Assembly: GCA_001263235.1 (NCBI GenBank)
Contig: LGRD01000032.1
Location: forward strand, 1 to 64,000
Length of the DNA: 64,000 nt
Origin: Methylibium sp. NZG
GTDB taxonomy: Bacteria; Pseudomonadota; Gammaproteobacteria; Burkholderiales; Burkholderiaceae_C
Reading direction: 5' to 3'
Positions 43,628-53,461 of this stretch are shown piece by piece. Position numbers and translations under genes: made by a program. The notes under the pieces were generated by a model. The model was not told the DNA's origin and ran no database searches. It saw only the letters and a list, made by a program, of their open reading frames with translations. Each line of letters begins with the position of its first letter. Within the stretch, counting starts at the first letter, position 1.

Positions 43628-43657
43628 TTGACGCGGCACCCTAGTCTCGTGCATAAT
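43628..43657 (+). promoter_or_regulatory. sigma-70 promoter of spc operon
   Basis: -35 TTGACG (43628-43633), 18-bp spacer, -10 CATAAT (43652-43657). It leaves a leader of about 170 nt before rplN and lies in the gap after the divergent PIN gene. Confidence 0.7.
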
Positions 43658-43834
43658 CCAAGGCTTCGCTGAAAACTCTTGCCCCGCTGTTCAGTGGGAT
43701 CCAGGATTTCGGCTCCGCCCAAACGGGCCGGGGGCGCAGACGGCAGATCCGAGGACTGCAGTTTGTGCGCCAGGTTCGACGGGCCCAAGACTGGCCGCGT
43801 GGGAAACCACGGGTCCAAGTTGGGGACAGAAAAA

Positions 43835-44203
43835 ATGATTCAAATGCAATCGCGGCTCGATGTCGCGGACAACACTGGCGCCAAGTCCGTCATGTGCATC
43901 AAGGTGCTGGGCGGCTCCAAGCGGCGCTATGCCGGCATCGGCGACGTCATCAAGGTCAGCATCAAGGAAGCTGCGCCGCGCGGCCGCGTCAAGAAGGGCG
44001 AGGTCTACAGTGCCGTCGTCGTTCGCACCGCCAAGGGCGTGCGCCGGCAAGACGGCTCGCTGGTCAAGTTCGACGGCAACGCCGCCGTGCTGCTGAACGC
44101 CAAGCTGGAGCCGATCGGCACCCGCATCTTCGGGCCGGTCACGCGCGAGCTGCGCACCGAGCGCTTCATGAAGATCGTGTCGCTGGCACCCGAAGTTCTC
44201 TGA
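43835..44203 (+). CDS. rplN: 50S ribosomal protein L14
   Basis: 122 residues, exact normal size: [34 protein letters not shown] and the C-terminal [16 protein letters not shown]. It binds 23S rRNA at the subunit interface. It is the first gene of the spc operon; the S10-operon genes that usually come before it are missing here. ATG 43835 is the natural start. Confidence 0.99.
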   Translation: MIQMQSRLDVADNTGAKSVMCIKVLGGSKRRYAGIGDVIKVSIKEAAPRGRVKKGEVYSAVVVRTAKGVRRQDGSLVKFDGNAAVLLNAKLEPIGTRIFGPVTRELRTERFMKIVSLAPEVL

Positions 44204-44226
44204 CCGCTTGGCTTGAAAGTACTGCC

Positions 44227-44559
44227 ATGAACAAAATCCGCAAAGGCGACCAGGTCATCGTGTTGACCGGGCGCGACAAGGGCAAGCGCGGCACGGTGTC
44301 GCAGCGCGTTGATGAAGAGCGCGTCGTCGTCGACGGCGTCAACATCGTCAAGAAGCACGTCAAGCCCAACCCGATGAAGGGCACGACGGGCGGCGTGGTC
44401 GAGAAGACGCTGTCGATTCACCAGTCCAACATTGCCATCTTCAACCCCGCCACCGGCAAGGCCGATCGCGTGGGCATCAAGCTGCTGGCCGACCCCAAGA
44501 CGAACAAGACCACGCGCGTGCGGGTCTTCAAGTCGAGCGGCGCCGAGATCAAGGCCTAA
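44227..44559 (+). CDS. rplX: 50S ribosomal protein L24
   Basis: 110 residues with an N-terminal KOW motif ([21 protein letters not shown]) and the L24 body [12 protein letters not shown]. It starts assembly of the 50S subunit near the exit tunnel. It lies 23 bp after rplN and 13 bp before rplE. Confidence 0.98.
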   Translation: MNKIRKGDQVIVLTGRDKGKRGTVSQRVDEERVVVDGVNIVKKHVKPNPMKGTTGGVVEKTLSIHQSNIAIFNPATGKADRVGIKLLADPKTNKTTRVRVFKSSGAEIKA

Positions 44560-44572
44560 GAGGTTCCACGAC

Positions 44573-45211
44573 ATGGCTAAACAACAAGCTGCCGGCGCCG
44601 AGAAAGGCGCCGAAAAGGGCGCTCCGAAGGGCGCCCCCAAGGAGGCAGGCGTTCGCGCCGCCGCGCCCAAGGTTGCTCGTCTGCAGGCGATCTTCCGCGA
44701 CAAGATCTCGCCGGAGCTGACGCAGAAGTTCGGCTACAAGTCGCCGATGCAGGTGCCGCGCATCACCAAGATCACGCTGAACATGGGCGTGAGCGAGGCG
44801 GTGTCCGACAAGAAGGTCATGGACCACGCGGTGAGCGACATGACCAAGATCGCCGGCCAGAAGCCGGTCGTCACCAAGTCGAAGAAGGCGATCGCCGGTT
44901 TCAAGATCCGCGAAGACGTGCCCATCGGCTGCATGGTCACGCTGCGCGGCGTGCAGATGTACGAGTTTCTCGACCGCTTCGTCACCATCGCGCTGCCGCG
45001 CGTGCGCGACTTCCGCGGAATTTCGGGGCGCGCGTTCGACGGCCGTGGCAACTACAACATCGGCGTGAAAGAGCAGATCATCTTTCCCGAGATCGAATAC
45101 GACAAGGTCGACGTGCTGCGTGGCTTGAACATCAGCATCACCACGACCGCCAAGAACGACGAGGAAGCCAAGGCGCTCCTGACCGCGTTCAAATTCCCGT
45201 TCAAGAACTGA
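44573..45211 (+). CDS. rplE: 50S ribosomal protein L5 with repeat-bearing N-terminal extension
   Basis: 212 residues, against about 179 usually. The conserved L5 body starts near residue 35 ([20 protein letters not shown]) and includes [41 protein letters not shown] and the C-terminal AFKFPFKN. The extra N-terminus contains [16 protein letters not shown], encoded by a 12-nt tandem array. L5 contacts 5S rRNA. ATG 44573 lies 13 bp after rplX; no better internal start with a ribosome site was seen. Confidence 0.97.
   Translation: MAKQQAAGAEKGAEKGAPKGAPKEAGVRAAAPKVARLQAIFRDKISPELTQKFGYKSPMQVPRITKITLNMGVSEAVSDKKVMDHAVSDMTKIAGQKPVVTKSKKAIAGFKIREDVPIGCMVTLRGVQMYEFLDRFVTIALPRVRDFRGISGRAFDGRGNYNIGVKEQIIFPEIEYDKVDVLRGLNISITTTAKNDEEAKALLTAFKFPFKN
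44594..44641. repeat. 12-nt tandem array in rplE
   Basis: Four units of the form GGCGCnnnnAAn (44594, 44606, 44618, 44630) encode a four-residue repeat, GAEK or GAPK, in the N-terminal extension of L5. Confidence 0.85.
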
Positions 45212-45221
45212 GGACCGCGCG

Positions 45222-45527
45222 ATGGCCAAACTTTCCCTCATCCAGCGCGAGCTCAAGCGGACCAACCTGGTCGCCAAGTACGCCAAGAAGCACGCCGAGT
45301 TGAAGGCAATCGCCAACAACGCGAAAAAGTCCGACGAAGAGCGGTACGCCGCGCGCCTGGAGCTGCAAAAGCTCCCGCGCAACGCCTACCCGACGCGCCA
45401 GCGCAACCGCTGCGAGCTGACCGGCCGCCCGCGCGGCACCTTCCGCAAGTTCGGCCTGGGCCGCAACAAGATCCGCGAACTGGCATTCAAGGGCGACATC
45501 CCGGGTGTCGTCAAGGCCAGCTGGTAA
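45222..45527 (+). CDS. rpsN: 30S ribosomal protein S14
   Basis: 101 residues, the long zinc-free form. It has [21 protein letters not shown] at the start and [28 protein letters not shown] at the end, with no CxxC pairs. It lies in the 30S head. The start at 45222 is 10 bp after rplE. Confidence 0.98.
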   Translation: MAKLSLIQRELKRTNLVAKYAKKHAELKAIANNAKKSDEERYAARLELQKLPRNAYPTRQRNRCELTGRPRGTFRKFGLGRNKIRELAFKGDIPGVVKASW

Positions 45528-45554
45528 TCAGCGCGTCGATCAGGAGATAACCCC

Positions 45555-45950
45555 ATGAGCATGAGTGACCCGATCGCCGATATGCTGACCCGCATCCGCA
45601 ACGCGCAGATGGTGGAAAAGCCCAAGGTGATGATGCCGTCGTCGAAGTTGAAGGTGGCGATCGCCAAGGTCCTGAAGGACGAGGGCTACATCGACAACTT
45701 CGCGGTGCGCGGCGAGCCCGCCAAGCCCGAACTCGAGATCGCGCTGAAGTACTACGCCGGCCGCCCGGTGATCGAGCACATCGAGCGCGTCAGCCGCCCG
45801 GGTCTGCGCATCTACAAGGGCCGTCACGACATCCCGAACGTGATGAACGGTCTCGGTGTGGCCATCGTGACCACGCCCAAGGGCGTGATGACGGACCGCA
45901 AGGCGCGCCAGGCTGGCATCGGCGGCGAAGTGCTTTGCTACGTGGCTTGA
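45555..45950 (+). CDS. rpsH: 30S ribosomal protein S8
   Basis: 131 residues, normal: [36 protein letters not shown] and the final GGEVLCYVA. It binds helix 21 of 16S rRNA and, in E. coli, represses the spc message. ATG 45555 fits the family (MSM start) and follows AGGAGA; an ATG at 45561 is also in frame. Confidence 0.98.
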   Translation: MSMSDPIADMLTRIRNAQMVEKPKVMMPSSKLKVAIAKVLKDEGYIDNFAVRGEPAKPELEIALKYYAGRPVIEHIERVSRPGLRIYKGRHDIPNVMNGLGVAIVTTPKGVMTDRKARQAGIGGEVLCYVA

Positions 45951-45975
45951 TGCTGCAGATTCAGGAGAGCAGGAA

Positions 45976-46509
45976 ATGTCACGCGTAGGAAAAATGCCGA
46001 TCACCATGCCCAAGGGCGTGGACGTGTCGGTGACCGCAGAACAGATCAGCGTCAAGGGCACGCTCGGCACGCTGGTGCGGCCGGTGAATTCGCTTGTCAC
46101 CGTCAAGAGTGAAGACGGCAAGCTGATGTTCGCACCCGCCAACGAGTCGGTCGAAGCCGATGCGATGTCGGGCACGATGCGCGCGCTGGTGGCCAACATG
46201 GTCAACGGCGTCAGCAAGGGCTTCGAGAAGAAGCTGAGCTTGGTGGGTGTGGGCTTTCGCGCTCAGGCCACGGGGCCGAAGCTGAACCTGCAGATCGGTT
46301 TTTCGCACCCGGTGGGCAAGGACATGCCGGACGGCATCAAGGTCGAGTGCCCCACGCAGACCGAGATCGTGATCAAGGGCACCGACCGCCAAGTGGTGGG
46401 CCAGATCGCCGCCGAAGTGCGCGCGCTGCGTCCGCCGGAGCCCTACAAGGGCAAGGGCATTCGCTATGTCGGCGAGAAGGTCACGCTCAAAGAGACGAAG
46501 AAGAAGTAA
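45976..46509 (+). CDS. rplF: 50S ribosomal protein L6
   Basis: 177 residues: [28 protein letters not shown] and the C-terminal signature [18 protein letters not shown]. It binds 23S rRNA near the factor site. AGGA precedes ATG 45976. It lies 25 bp after rpsH. Confidence 0.99.
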   Translation: MSRVGKMPITMPKGVDVSVTAEQISVKGTLGTLVRPVNSLVTVKSEDGKLMFAPANESVEADAMSGTMRALVANMVNGVSKGFEKKLSLVGVGFRAQATGPKLNLQIGFSHPVGKDMPDGIKVECPTQTEIVIKGTDRQVVGQIAAEVRALRPPEPYKGKGIRYVGEKVTLKETKKK

Positions 46510-46521
46510 GGAGCCACGAGC

Positions 46522-46890
46522 ATGTCACTGAACAAAAAAGATCAGCGCGTTCGTCGCTCCCGCCAGACCCGTGTTCGCATCGCCATCCAGCGCGTCGCGC
46601 GGCTGACGGTGTACCGCACCAACCTGCACATCTACGCGAGCGTCATTTCCGACGACGGCACCAAGGTGCTGGCGAGCGCTTCGACGGCCGAGGCCGACGT
46701 GCGCAAGGAAATCGGTTCGGCCGGCAAGGGCGGCAACGTCGCCGCGGCAACGGTGATCGGCAAGCGCATCGCCGAGAAGGCGAAGGCGGCCGGTGTCGAG
46801 GCGGTGGCATTCGACCGCGCCGGTTTCGCTTACCACGGCCGCGTCAAGGCGCTGGCCGATGCGGCTCGTGAAGCCGGCCTGAAGTTCTAA
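46522..46890 (+). CDS. rplR: 50S ribosomal protein L18
   Basis: 122 residues: an Arg-rich N-terminus ([14 protein letters not shown]), [18 protein letters not shown] and the C-terminal [26 protein letters not shown]. It binds 5S rRNA with L5. GGAG precedes ATG 46522. Confidence 0.99.
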   Translation: MSLNKKDQRVRRSRQTRVRIAIQRVARLTVYRTNLHIYASVISDDGTKVLASASTAEADVRKEIGSAGKGGNVAAATVIGKRIAEKAKAAGVEAVAFDRAGFAYHGRVKALADAAREAGLKF

Positions 46891-46920
46891 GCCCGCTCAC
46901 GGCGCACAAGGAATAAGCAC

Positions 46921-47439
46921 ATGGCAAAGTTTCAACCCCGCGTTCAAGACGAAGGTCGCGACGACGGTCTGAAGGAAAAGATGATCGCGGTCAACCGCGT
47001 CACCAAGGTGGTGAAGGGCGGCCGCACGCTGAGCTTTGCCGCCCTCACGGTGGTGGGCGACGGCGACGGCCGCATCGGCATGGGCAAGGGCAAGGCCAAG
47101 GAAGTGCCTGTGGCCGTGACCAAGGCGATGGACTCGGCGCGGCGCAATCTGGTGAAGGTGTCGCTGAAGAACGGCACCATCCAGCACAAGGTCGTCGGCC
47201 AGCACGGCGCGTCGCGCGTGCTGATGGCGCCGGCCAAGCCGGGTGACGGCATCATCGCCGGCGGCCCGATGCGGGCGGTCTTCGAGGTGATGGGCGTGAC
47301 CGACATCGTCTGCAAGAGCCTCGGCTCGTCCAACCCGTACAACCTGGTTCGCGCCACGCTGGACGCGCTGAAGAACACCAACACGCCGGCCGAGATCGCT
47401 GCCAAGCGCGGGCTGACGGTGGAAGAGCTGTTCAGCTGA
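46921..47439 (+). CDS. rpsE: 30S ribosomal protein S5
   Basis: 172 residues: [41 protein letters not shown] and [17 protein letters not shown]. It shapes mRNA entry and decoding accuracy. ATG 46921 follows AAGGAATAAG. Confidence 0.99.
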   Translation: MAKFQPRVQDEGRDDGLKEKMIAVNRVTKVVKGGRTLSFAALTVVGDGDGRIGMGKGKAKEVPVAVTKAMDSARRNLVKVSLKNGTIQHKVVGQHGASRVLMAPAKPGDGIIAGGPMRAVFEVMGVTDIVCKSLGSSNPYNLVRATLDALKNTNTPAEIAAKRGLTVEELFS

Positions 47440-47461
47440 ACTTCCGCTGCGGAGAAACGAC

Positions 47462-47644
47462 ATGAGTGACAAGAAGACAGTGCACATCAAGCTGGTGCGC
47501 AGCATCAACGGCACGCGCGAATCGCACCGTGCCACCGTGCGCGGCCTCGGCTTGCGCAAGCTCAACAGCGAATCGACCCTGGAAGACACGCCCGCGGTGC
47601 GCGGCATGATCAACAAGGTCTCCTACCTGGTCAAGGTGCTCTGA
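47462..47644 (+). CDS. rpmD: 50S ribosomal protein L30
   Basis: 60 residues: [32 protein letters not shown] and the final [12 protein letters not shown], typical of bacterial L30. It lies between rpsE and rplO as in the standard order. Confidence 0.98.
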   Translation: MSDKKTVHIKLVRSINGTRESHRATVRGLGLRKLNSESTLEDTPAVRGMINKVSYLVKVL

Positions 47645-47670
47645 GCACGCGGCCCCGAGGAATCGAGAAC

Positions 47671-48102
47671 ATGGAACTCAACAGCATCAAGCCGGCCAGC
47701 GGCGCCAAGCACGCCAAGCGCCGTGTCGGCCGTGGCATCGGTTCGGGCCTGGGCAAGACGGCGGGCCGTGGCCACAAGGGCCAGAAATCGCGTTCGGGCG
47801 GCTACCACAAGGTCGGTTTCGAAGGCGGCCAGATGCCGCTGCAGCGCCGCTTGCCCAAGCGCGGCTTCAAGTCGCACCTGCTGCAATACAACGCCGAGAT
47901 CAACCTGAACGACCTGGAGCGCCTGGGTGCGGTCGAGGTCGACGTGCTGAGCCTGAAGCAGGCTGGGCTGGTGGGCGAACTCATCAAGGTGGTCAAGGTC
48001 ATCAAGACTGGCACGCTGACCAAGGCGGTTGCGCTCAAGGGCGTGGGCGCCACGGCCGGTGCCAAGGCCGCGATCGAAGCGGCGGGCGGCTCGGTCGCCT
48101 GA
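47671..48102 (+). CDS. rplO: 50S ribosomal protein L15
   Basis: 143 residues: [20 protein letters not shown], the Gly-rich RNA-binding [17 protein letters not shown] and a C-terminal [17 protein letters not shown]. It organises 23S rRNA domains. secY follows after 55 bp. Confidence 0.98.
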   Translation: MELNSIKPASGAKHAKRRVGRGIGSGLGKTAGRGHKGQKSRSGGYHKVGFEGGQMPLQRRLPKRGFKSHLLQYNAEINLNDLERLGAVEVDVLSLKQAGLVGELIKVVKVIKTGTLTKAVALKGVGATAGAKAAIEAAGGSVA

Positions 48103-48157
48103 TCGGACGTCGCACGCAAGAGCGCAGTCAACTCGCAGTCAATCCGGAACACGATCA

Positions 48158-49468
48158 GTGGCAACCAACCCGAACCAACTGGCCAAGAGCGGCAAGTTCG
48201 GCGACCTGCGTCGCCGGCTGGTCTTCTTGCTGCTGGCGCTCGTGGTGTACCGCATCGGCGCGCACATCCCCGTGCCTGGCATCGACCCGAACCAGTTGCA
48301 AGAGCTCTTCAAAGGCCAGGCCGGCGGCATCCTGAGCCTGTTCAACATGTTCTCGGGTGGCGCGCTGTCGCGCTTCACCGTGTTCGCGTTGGGCATCATG
48401 CCGTACATCTCGGCGTCGATCATCATGCAGTTGATGACCTACGTGGTGCCGACGCTCGAAGCGTTGAAGAAGGAAGGTGAGTCCGGCCGACGCAAGATCA
48501 CGCAGTACACGCGCTACGGCACGTTGGGGCTGGCGCTGTTTCAGTCGGTGGGCATCGCGATTGCGCTCGAAGGATCGCCCGGACTGGTGATCGAGCCGGG
48601 CTTTGCCTTTCGCCTGACGGCAGTTGTGAGCCTGGTGGCCGGCACGATGTTCCTGATGTGGCTCGGTGAGCAAATCACCGAGCGCGGTCTGGGCAACGGC
48701 ATCTCGATTCTGATCTTCGCTGGCATTGCCGCGGGCTTGCCCAGCGCCATCGGCGGGTTGTTCGAGCTGGTGCGCACCGGGGCGATGAGCATCATCGTGT
48801 CGCTGTTCATCATCGCACTCGTGGTTGTTGTGACTTACGTGGTGGTGTTCGTCGAGCGAGGGCAGCGCAAGATTCTCGTCAACTACGCCAAGCGCCAGGT
48901 CGGCAACAAGGTTTATGGCGGCCAGTCGTCGCACCTGCCGCTCAAGCTGAACATGTCGGGCGTGATCCCGCCGATCTTCGCGTCGTCGATCATCCTGCTG
49001 CCGGCCACCGCGGTGGGCTGGTTCGCCACCGGAGACAGCTTGCGCTGGCTGAAGGACCTGGCCGGCCTGCTGTCCCCAGGCCAGCCGATCTACGTGATGC
49101 TGTACGCCGCTGCGATCATCTTCTTTTGCTTCTTCTACACCGCGCTGGTATTCAACAGCCGCGAGACGGCCGACAACCTGAAGAAGAGCGGCGCCTTCAT
49201 TCCCGGCATCCGCCCTGGCGACCAGACCGCCAGGCACATCGACCGGATTCTTTCGAGGCTGACGCTGGCCGGCGCGATCTACATCACCGCGGTGTGCCTG
49301 CTGCCAGAGTTTCTGGTGCTGAAGTACAACGTGCCGTTCTATTTCGGGGGAACCTCGCTGTTGATCATCGTCGTCGTGACGATGGACTTCTGGGCCCAGG
49401 TCCAGAGCTACGTGATGAGCCAGCAGTACGAATCGCTGCTGAAGAAGGCCAATTTCAAGGCCACCTGA
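48158..49468 (+). CDS. secY: preprotein translocase subunit SecY
   Basis: 436 residues with ten membrane helices; the main channel subunit. Landmarks: [34 protein letters not shown] (plug/lateral gate region), GERGQRK-like [12 protein letters not shown] and [14 protein letters not shown]. The start is GTG 48158, giving the family N-terminus [16 protein letters not shown]. Upstream in-frame sequence belongs to rplO in another frame. Confidence 0.98.
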   Translation: MATNPNQLAKSGKFGDLRRRLVFLLLALVVYRIGAHIPVPGIDPNQLQELFKGQAGGILSLFNMFSGGALSRFTVFALGIMPYISASIIMQLMTYVVPTLEALKKEGESGRRKITQYTRYGTLGLALFQSVGIAIALEGSPGLVIEPGFAFRLTAVVSLVAGTMFLMWLGEQITERGLGNGISILIFAGIAAGLPSAIGGLFELVRTGAMSIIVSLFIIALVVVVTYVVVFVERGQRKILVNYAKRQVGNKVYGGQSSHLPLKLNMSGVIPPIFASSIILLPATAVGWFATGDSLRWLKDLAGLLSPGQPIYVMLYAAAIIFFCFFYTALVFNSRETADNLKKSGAFIPGIRPGDQTARHIDRILSRLTLAGAIYITAVCLLPEFLVLKYNVPFYFGGTSLLIIVVVTMDFWAQVQSYVMSQQYESLLKKANFKAT

Positions 49469-49511
49469 ACATTCCGAACAGAACAGACGAGAGACAGCGA
49501 AACACACACGC

Positions 49512-49730
49512 ATGGCGAAAGACGATGTCATTCAGATGCAGGGCGAGATTCTCGAGAATCTGCCCAACGCCACGTTTCGTGTGAAGCTGGAGAACGGGCA
49601 CGTGGTGCTCGGCCATATCTCCGGGAAGATGCGCATGCACTACATCCGCATCCTGCCGGGCGACAAGGTGACGGTCGAGTTGACCCCGTACGACCTGAGC
49701 AGGGCACGTATCGTGTTCCGGGCGAAGTGA
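49512..49730 (+). CDS. infA: translation initiation factor IF-1
   Basis: 72 residues, one S1/OB fold: [40 protein letters not shown] and [14 protein letters not shown]. It binds the ribosomal A site during initiation. It lies between secY and rpmJ, a common betaproteobacterial place. Confidence 0.98.
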   Translation: MAKDDVIQMQGEILENLPNATFRVKLENGHVVLGHISGKMRMHYIRILPGDKVTVELTPYDLSRARIVFRAK

Positions 49731-49749
49731 AAGCATCTAGGAGAAGAGC

Positions 49750-49863
49750 ATGAAAGTCGCAGCGTCGGTGAAGAAGATGTGCCGCAATTGCAAGGTCATC
49801 CGCCGCAAGGGCGTGGTGCGCGTGATCTGTACCGATCCGCGCCACAAACAGCGTCAAGGTTGA
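49750..49863 (+). CDS. rpmJ: 50S ribosomal protein L36
   Basis: 37 residues, ATG 49750 to TGA 49863. [20 protein letters not shown] and the later [13 protein letters not shown] are the L36 sequence. It is the zinc form, with Cys11, Cys14, Cys27 and His32 kept. GGAGAAGAG precedes the start. Confidence 0.98.
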   Translation: MKVAASVKKMCRNCKVIRRKGVVRVICTDPRHKQRQG

Positions 49864-49883
49864 ACTGAAGCTTGAACTGAAGG
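49860..49883. repeat. 12-nt duplication at rpmJ stop
   Basis: TTGAACTGAAGC is followed directly by TTGAACTGAAGG. The first copy holds the rpmJ stop; the second supplies the GAAGGAA ribosome site of rpsM. Confidence 0.8.
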
Positions 49884-49892
49884 AACAGCACC

Positions 49893-50258
49893 ATGGCACG
49901 CATTGCCGGTATCAACATTCCGCCCCACAAGCACGCCGAGATTGGCCTGACGTCGATCTACGGCATCGGCCGCACGACGGCGCAGAAGATCTGCACCAAC
50001 AGCGGCGTGCCGTTCGACCGCAAGGTGAAGGACCTGACCGACGCCGACCTGGAGAAGATTCGGGAAGAGATCGGCAAGATCACGATCGAAGGCGACCTGC
50101 GCCGTGAAATGTCGATCAACATCAAGCGGTTGATGGACCTGGGCTGCTATCGCGGCTTTCGCCACCGCCGCGGCTTGCCGGTGCGCGGCCAGCGCACCAA
50201 GACCAACGCGCGCACGCGCAAGGGGCCGCGCAAGTCGGGGGCCGTGGTCAAGAAGTGA
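49893..50258 (+). CDS. rpsM: 30S ribosomal protein S13
   Basis: 121 residues: [20 protein letters not shown], a helix-hairpin segment [17 protein letters not shown] and the basic C-terminus [19 protein letters not shown]. It lies in the 30S head and contacts 50S and tRNA. After the stop, AAGAAGTGAC recurs every 26 nt. Confidence 0.99.
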   Translation: MARIAGINIPPHKHAEIGLTSIYGIGRTTAQKICTNSGVPFDRKVKDLTDADLEKIREEIGKITIEGDLRREMSINIKRLMDLGCYRGFRHRRGLPVRGQRTKTNARTRKGPRKSGAVVKK

Positions 50259-50337
50259 CCACTCGTCGTTTCTTCGAGAAGTGACCCACTGTCATCTCAC
50301 CAAGAAGTGACTGCACAAATTCTGAAAGAAGGTCGTC

Positions 50338-50742
50338 ATGGCTAAAGCACCCATCAACACCGCCGCGCAACGCGTGCGCAAGAAGGTCCGCAAGAACGTT
50401 GCGGACGGCATTGCGCACGTGCACGCGTCGTTCAACAACACCATCATCACGATCACCGACCGCCAGGGCAGCGCGCTGTCGTGGGCGTCGAGCGGCGGCC
50501 AGGGCTTCAAGGGTTCGCGCAAGAGCACGCCGTTCGCTGCCCAGGTGGCCGCCGAAGTGGCGGGCCGCGCAGCGCAAGAGCAGGGCATCAAGAACCTCGA
50601 CGTTCGCATCAAGGGCCCGGGTCCGGGGCGCGAGTCGTCGGTGCGTGCTCTCGCCTCGCTGGGCATCCGCATCAACCTGATCTCCGACGTGACGCCGGTG
50701 CCGCACAACGGTTGCCGCCCGCAGAAGCGCCGTCGCATCTGA
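50338..50742 (+). CDS. rpsK: 30S ribosomal protein S11
   Basis: 134 residues: [30 protein letters not shown], then [16 protein letters not shown] and the C-terminal [18 protein letters not shown]. It forms part of the 30S platform. ATG 50338 follows AAGGTCGTC. Confidence 0.99.
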   Translation: MAKAPINTAAQRVRKKVRKNVADGIAHVHASFNNTIITITDRQGSALSWASSGGQGFKGSRKSTPFAAQVAAEVAGRAAQEQGIKNLDVRIKGPGPGRESSVRALASLGIRINLISDVTPVPHNGCRPQKRRRI

Positions 50743-50943
50743 TCGCACGTGTTTGACCGTCGGCGGTGCCAGGAGTGGCCCCGCCGATTATTCATTGGAG
50801 CCACCCGGCGCCATTCACAGTCAAAAGCCGAAAGGCCTCGACTCACTCTGAAGCCCACCGTCTGAGCGCACACAACAACACTCGCCAGACTCGCGCAAGC
50901 CGCTGAACGAGCAGCCTGCGTCAGAAAGACACAAGGAATCAAC

Positions 50944-51567
50944 GTGGCACGTTATCTCGGACCGAAAGCAAAACTCTCCCGCCGTGAAGGCACCGACCTC
51001 TTCCTGAAGAGCGCTCGCCGCCCGATCGGCGACAAGGCCAAGTTCGACAGCAAGCCTGGTCAGCACGGCCGCACCTCGGGCACGCGCACGTCGGACTACG
51101 GCCTGCAACTGCGCGAGAAGCAGAAGGTCAAGCGCATGTACGGCATCCTGGAGCGCCAGTTCCGCCGCTACTTCGCTGAGGCCGAGCGCCGCAAGGGCAA
51201 CACCGGTTCGAACCTGCTGATGCTGCTGGAGTCGCGCCTGGACAATGTGGTGTACCGCATGGGCTTCGGCTCCACGCGGGCCGAGGCGCGCCAGATGGTG
51301 TCGCACAAGTCGATCACGGTGAACGGCGAGGTCGTCAACATCGCGTCCTTCCTGGTGAAGGCGGGCGACACCGTGGCGGTGCGCGAGAAGGCCAAGAAGC
51401 AGTTGCGCATCACCGACGCGGTCAAGCTCGCCGAGTCGATCGGCATGCCGGGCTGGGTGCAGGTCGATGCGAGCAAGCTCGAAGGCGTGTTCAAGAAGGC
51501 ACCCGACCGCGACGAGTTCGGCGGTGACATCAAAGAAGCGCTGATCGTCGAGTTGTACTCGCGATAA
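50944..51567 (+). CDS. rpsD: 30S ribosomal protein S4
   Basis: 207 residues: [18 protein letters not shown], the S4 RNA-binding domain ([37 protein letters not shown]) and the C-terminal IVELYSR. It starts 30S assembly and in E. coli represses the alpha operon. The start is GTG 50944 after AAGGAATC. The 201-bp gap before it shows no gene. Confidence 0.99.
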   Translation: MARYLGPKAKLSRREGTDLFLKSARRPIGDKAKFDSKPGQHGRTSGTRTSDYGLQLREKQKVKRMYGILERQFRRYFAEAERRKGNTGSNLLMLLESRLDNVVYRMGFGSTRAEARQMVSHKSITVNGEVVNIASFLVKAGDTVAVREKAKKQLRITDAVKLAESIGMPGWVQVDASKLEGVFKKAPDRDEFGGDIKEALIVELYSR

Positions 51568-51725
51568 ACCGCCTGTGAGGGCGGCGCGGCGCGTGCCGCT
51601 CGTCCGCCCCGATCTTTCGGGCTGTTTCGTGCGCCGGCAGCGAAGCAGTCGACACTCCCGCCCGGCTTTTGTCCATCAGCCTTATCGGTGTAACGAGCCG
51701 AGGGTATTGAGAGGAACAGGACTCA

Positions 51726-52712
51726 ATGCAAACCAATCTGCTGAAACCCAAAGCCATTCAAGTGGAGCCGCTCGGCGGCCACCGTGCCAAGGTCACGCTC
51801 GAGCCTTTCGAGCGCGGCTACGGCCACACGCTGGGCAACGCGCTGCGCCGCGTGCTGCTGTCGTCGATGGTGGGCTACGCGCCGACCGAGGTGACCATCG
51901 CCGGCGTGCTGCACGAGTACTCGACGGTCGACGGTGTTCAGGAAGACGTGGTCCACATCATGCTCAACCTGAAGGGCGTGGTGTTCCGCCTGCACAACCG
52001 CGATGAAGTGACGCTGGTGCTGCGCAAGGAAGGCGAAGGCCCGGTCACGGCCGGCGACATCCAGACGCCGCACGACGTGGAGATCATCAACCCCGAGCAC
52101 GTGATCTCGCACCTGTCGCAAGGCGGCAAGCTAGACATGCAGATCAAGGTCGAGAAGGGCCGCGGCTACGTGCCGGGCACGATGCGCCGCTATGGCGACG
52201 AGCCGACCAAGTCGATCGGCCGCATCGTGCTCGACGCAAGCTTCTCGCCGGTGGCGCGCGTGAGTTACACGGTCGAGAGCGCACGCGTCGAGCAGCGCAC
52301 CGACCTGGACAAGCTGGTGATGGAGATCGTCACCAACGGCGCGGTCACGCCCGAAGAGGCGATCCGCTCGTCGGCCAAGATCCTGGTCGAACAGCTCGCA
52401 GTGTTTGCGCAACTCGAAGGCAGCGAGATCGCCGCCTTTAGCGAGCCGCAACAGCGCAGCACGCAGTTCGACCCGATCCTGCTGCGCCCGGTGGATGAGT
52501 TGGAGCTCACCGTGCGCTCTGCCAACTGCCTGAAAGCCGAGAACATCTACTACATCGGCGACCTGATCCAGCGCACCGAGACCGAGTTGCTGAAGACGCC
52601 GAACCTCGGCCGCAAGTCGCTCAACGAGATCAAGGAAGTGCTGGCCTCGCGCGGGCTCACGCTCGGCGGCCGGCTGGAAAACTGGCCTCCGCAAGGCCTC
52701 GACAAGAGGTAA
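51726..52712 (+). CDS. rpoA: RNA polymerase alpha subunit
   Basis: 328 residues. The N-terminal dimerisation domain has [21 protein letters not shown] and [14 protein letters not shown] linker leads to the C-terminal domain with [22 protein letters not shown] and [18 protein letters not shown], which contacts UP elements and activators. ATG 51726 follows AGGAACAGG. Confidence 0.99.
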   Translation: MQTNLLKPKAIQVEPLGGHRAKVTLEPFERGYGHTLGNALRRVLLSSMVGYAPTEVTIAGVLHEYSTVDGVQEDVVHIMLNLKGVVFRLHNRDEVTLVLRKEGEGPVTAGDIQTPHDVEIINPEHVISHLSQGGKLDMQIKVEKGRGYVPGTMRRYGDEPTKSIGRIVLDASFSPVARVSYTVESARVEQRTDLDKLVMEIVTNGAVTPEEAIRSSAKILVEQLAVFAQLEGSEIAAFSEPQQRSTQFDPILLRPVDELELTVRSANCLKAENIYYIGDLIQRTETELLKTPNLGRKSLNEIKEVLASRGLTLGGRLENWPPQGLDKR

Positions 52713-52871
52713 AGACGGCGGCAAGCGCCGTCATTGGACAGGACTGCAGCTTTGCGCAGTCATTTTCGCGCGGTGGTCTTCACGAGCCACCGCAGTGCAC
52801 CCGGCAGTACCTGATACGGCTGCCGGCATTCAAAGCTAGCGACGGAAATCGTCAAAGAAAGGACCCGCACC

Positions 52872-53270
52872 ATGCGTCACCGCCACGGACTTCGCAAACT
52901 CAACCGCACCTCGGAGCACCGCCAGGCGATGCTGCGCAACATGTGCAATTCGCTGATCACGCATGAGGCGATCAAGACGACTGTGCCCAAGGCCAAGGAA
53001 CTGCGCCGCGTCGTTGAGCCGCTGATCACGTTGGCCAAAGAAGCCACGTTGGCCAACCGCCGCCTGGCGTTCGACCGCACGCGCGACCGCGACGTGGTGG
53101 CCAAGCTGTTCGACAACCTCGGCCCGCGCTTCAAGGCGCGCCCGGGCGGCTACACGCGCATCCTGAAGATGGGGTTCCGCGTGGGCGACAACGCGCCGAT
53201 GGCGTTCGTCGAACTGGTCGATCGGTCGGAGCCCGTTGCTGCTGAAGGCTCTGCCGACAAGCCGGAGTGA
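52872..53270 (+). CDS. rplQ: 50S ribosomal protein L17
   Basis: 132 residues: [45 protein letters not shown] and [26 protein letters not shown]. It lies near the exit tunnel. It is the last gene of the alpha operon; tRNA-fMet follows. Confidence 0.99.
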   Translation: MRHRHGLRKLNRTSEHRQAMLRNMCNSLITHEAIKTTVPKAKELRRVVEPLITLAKEATLANRRLAFDRTRDRDVVAKLFDNLGPRFKARPGGYTRILKMGFRVGDNAPMAFVELVDRSEPVAAEGSADKPE

Positions 53271-53317
53271 CCGTCTCTTGCGCAAGGTAAAGCGCGGGCG
53301 AAACGACGAAGGTCTGG

Positions 53318-53323
53318 TACACT
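53318..53323 (+). promoter_or_regulatory. -10 element before tRNA-fMet
   Basis: TACACT preceded by TGG (extended -10) 12 bp before the tRNA gene. No strong -35 is seen. The same TACACT hexamer occurs before the trp leader and in front of the response regulator gene (56787-56792). Confidence 0.4.
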
Positions 53324-53335
53324 CATCGCCTCAGT

Positions 53336-53412
<77 letters not shown>

Positions 53413-53422
53413 CTTTCAACAA

Positions 53423-53454
53423 CAAGCCCTCCCAGCGAGGGCTTGTCTGTTTTC
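53423..53454 (+). terminator. intrinsic terminator after tRNA-fMet
   Basis: A perfect 9-bp stem, CAAGCCCTC and GAGGGCTTG, loop CCAGC, followed by TCTGTTTT. It also lies just after the stop of the convergent hydrolase gene. Confidence 0.85.
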
Positions 53455-53461
53455 GATGTGG

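Noticed and set aside
43129-43818. Longer form of the PIN-domain gene starting near 43818
   Set aside because: The extra 78 residues would cover the spc promoter and leader and have no protein-like features.
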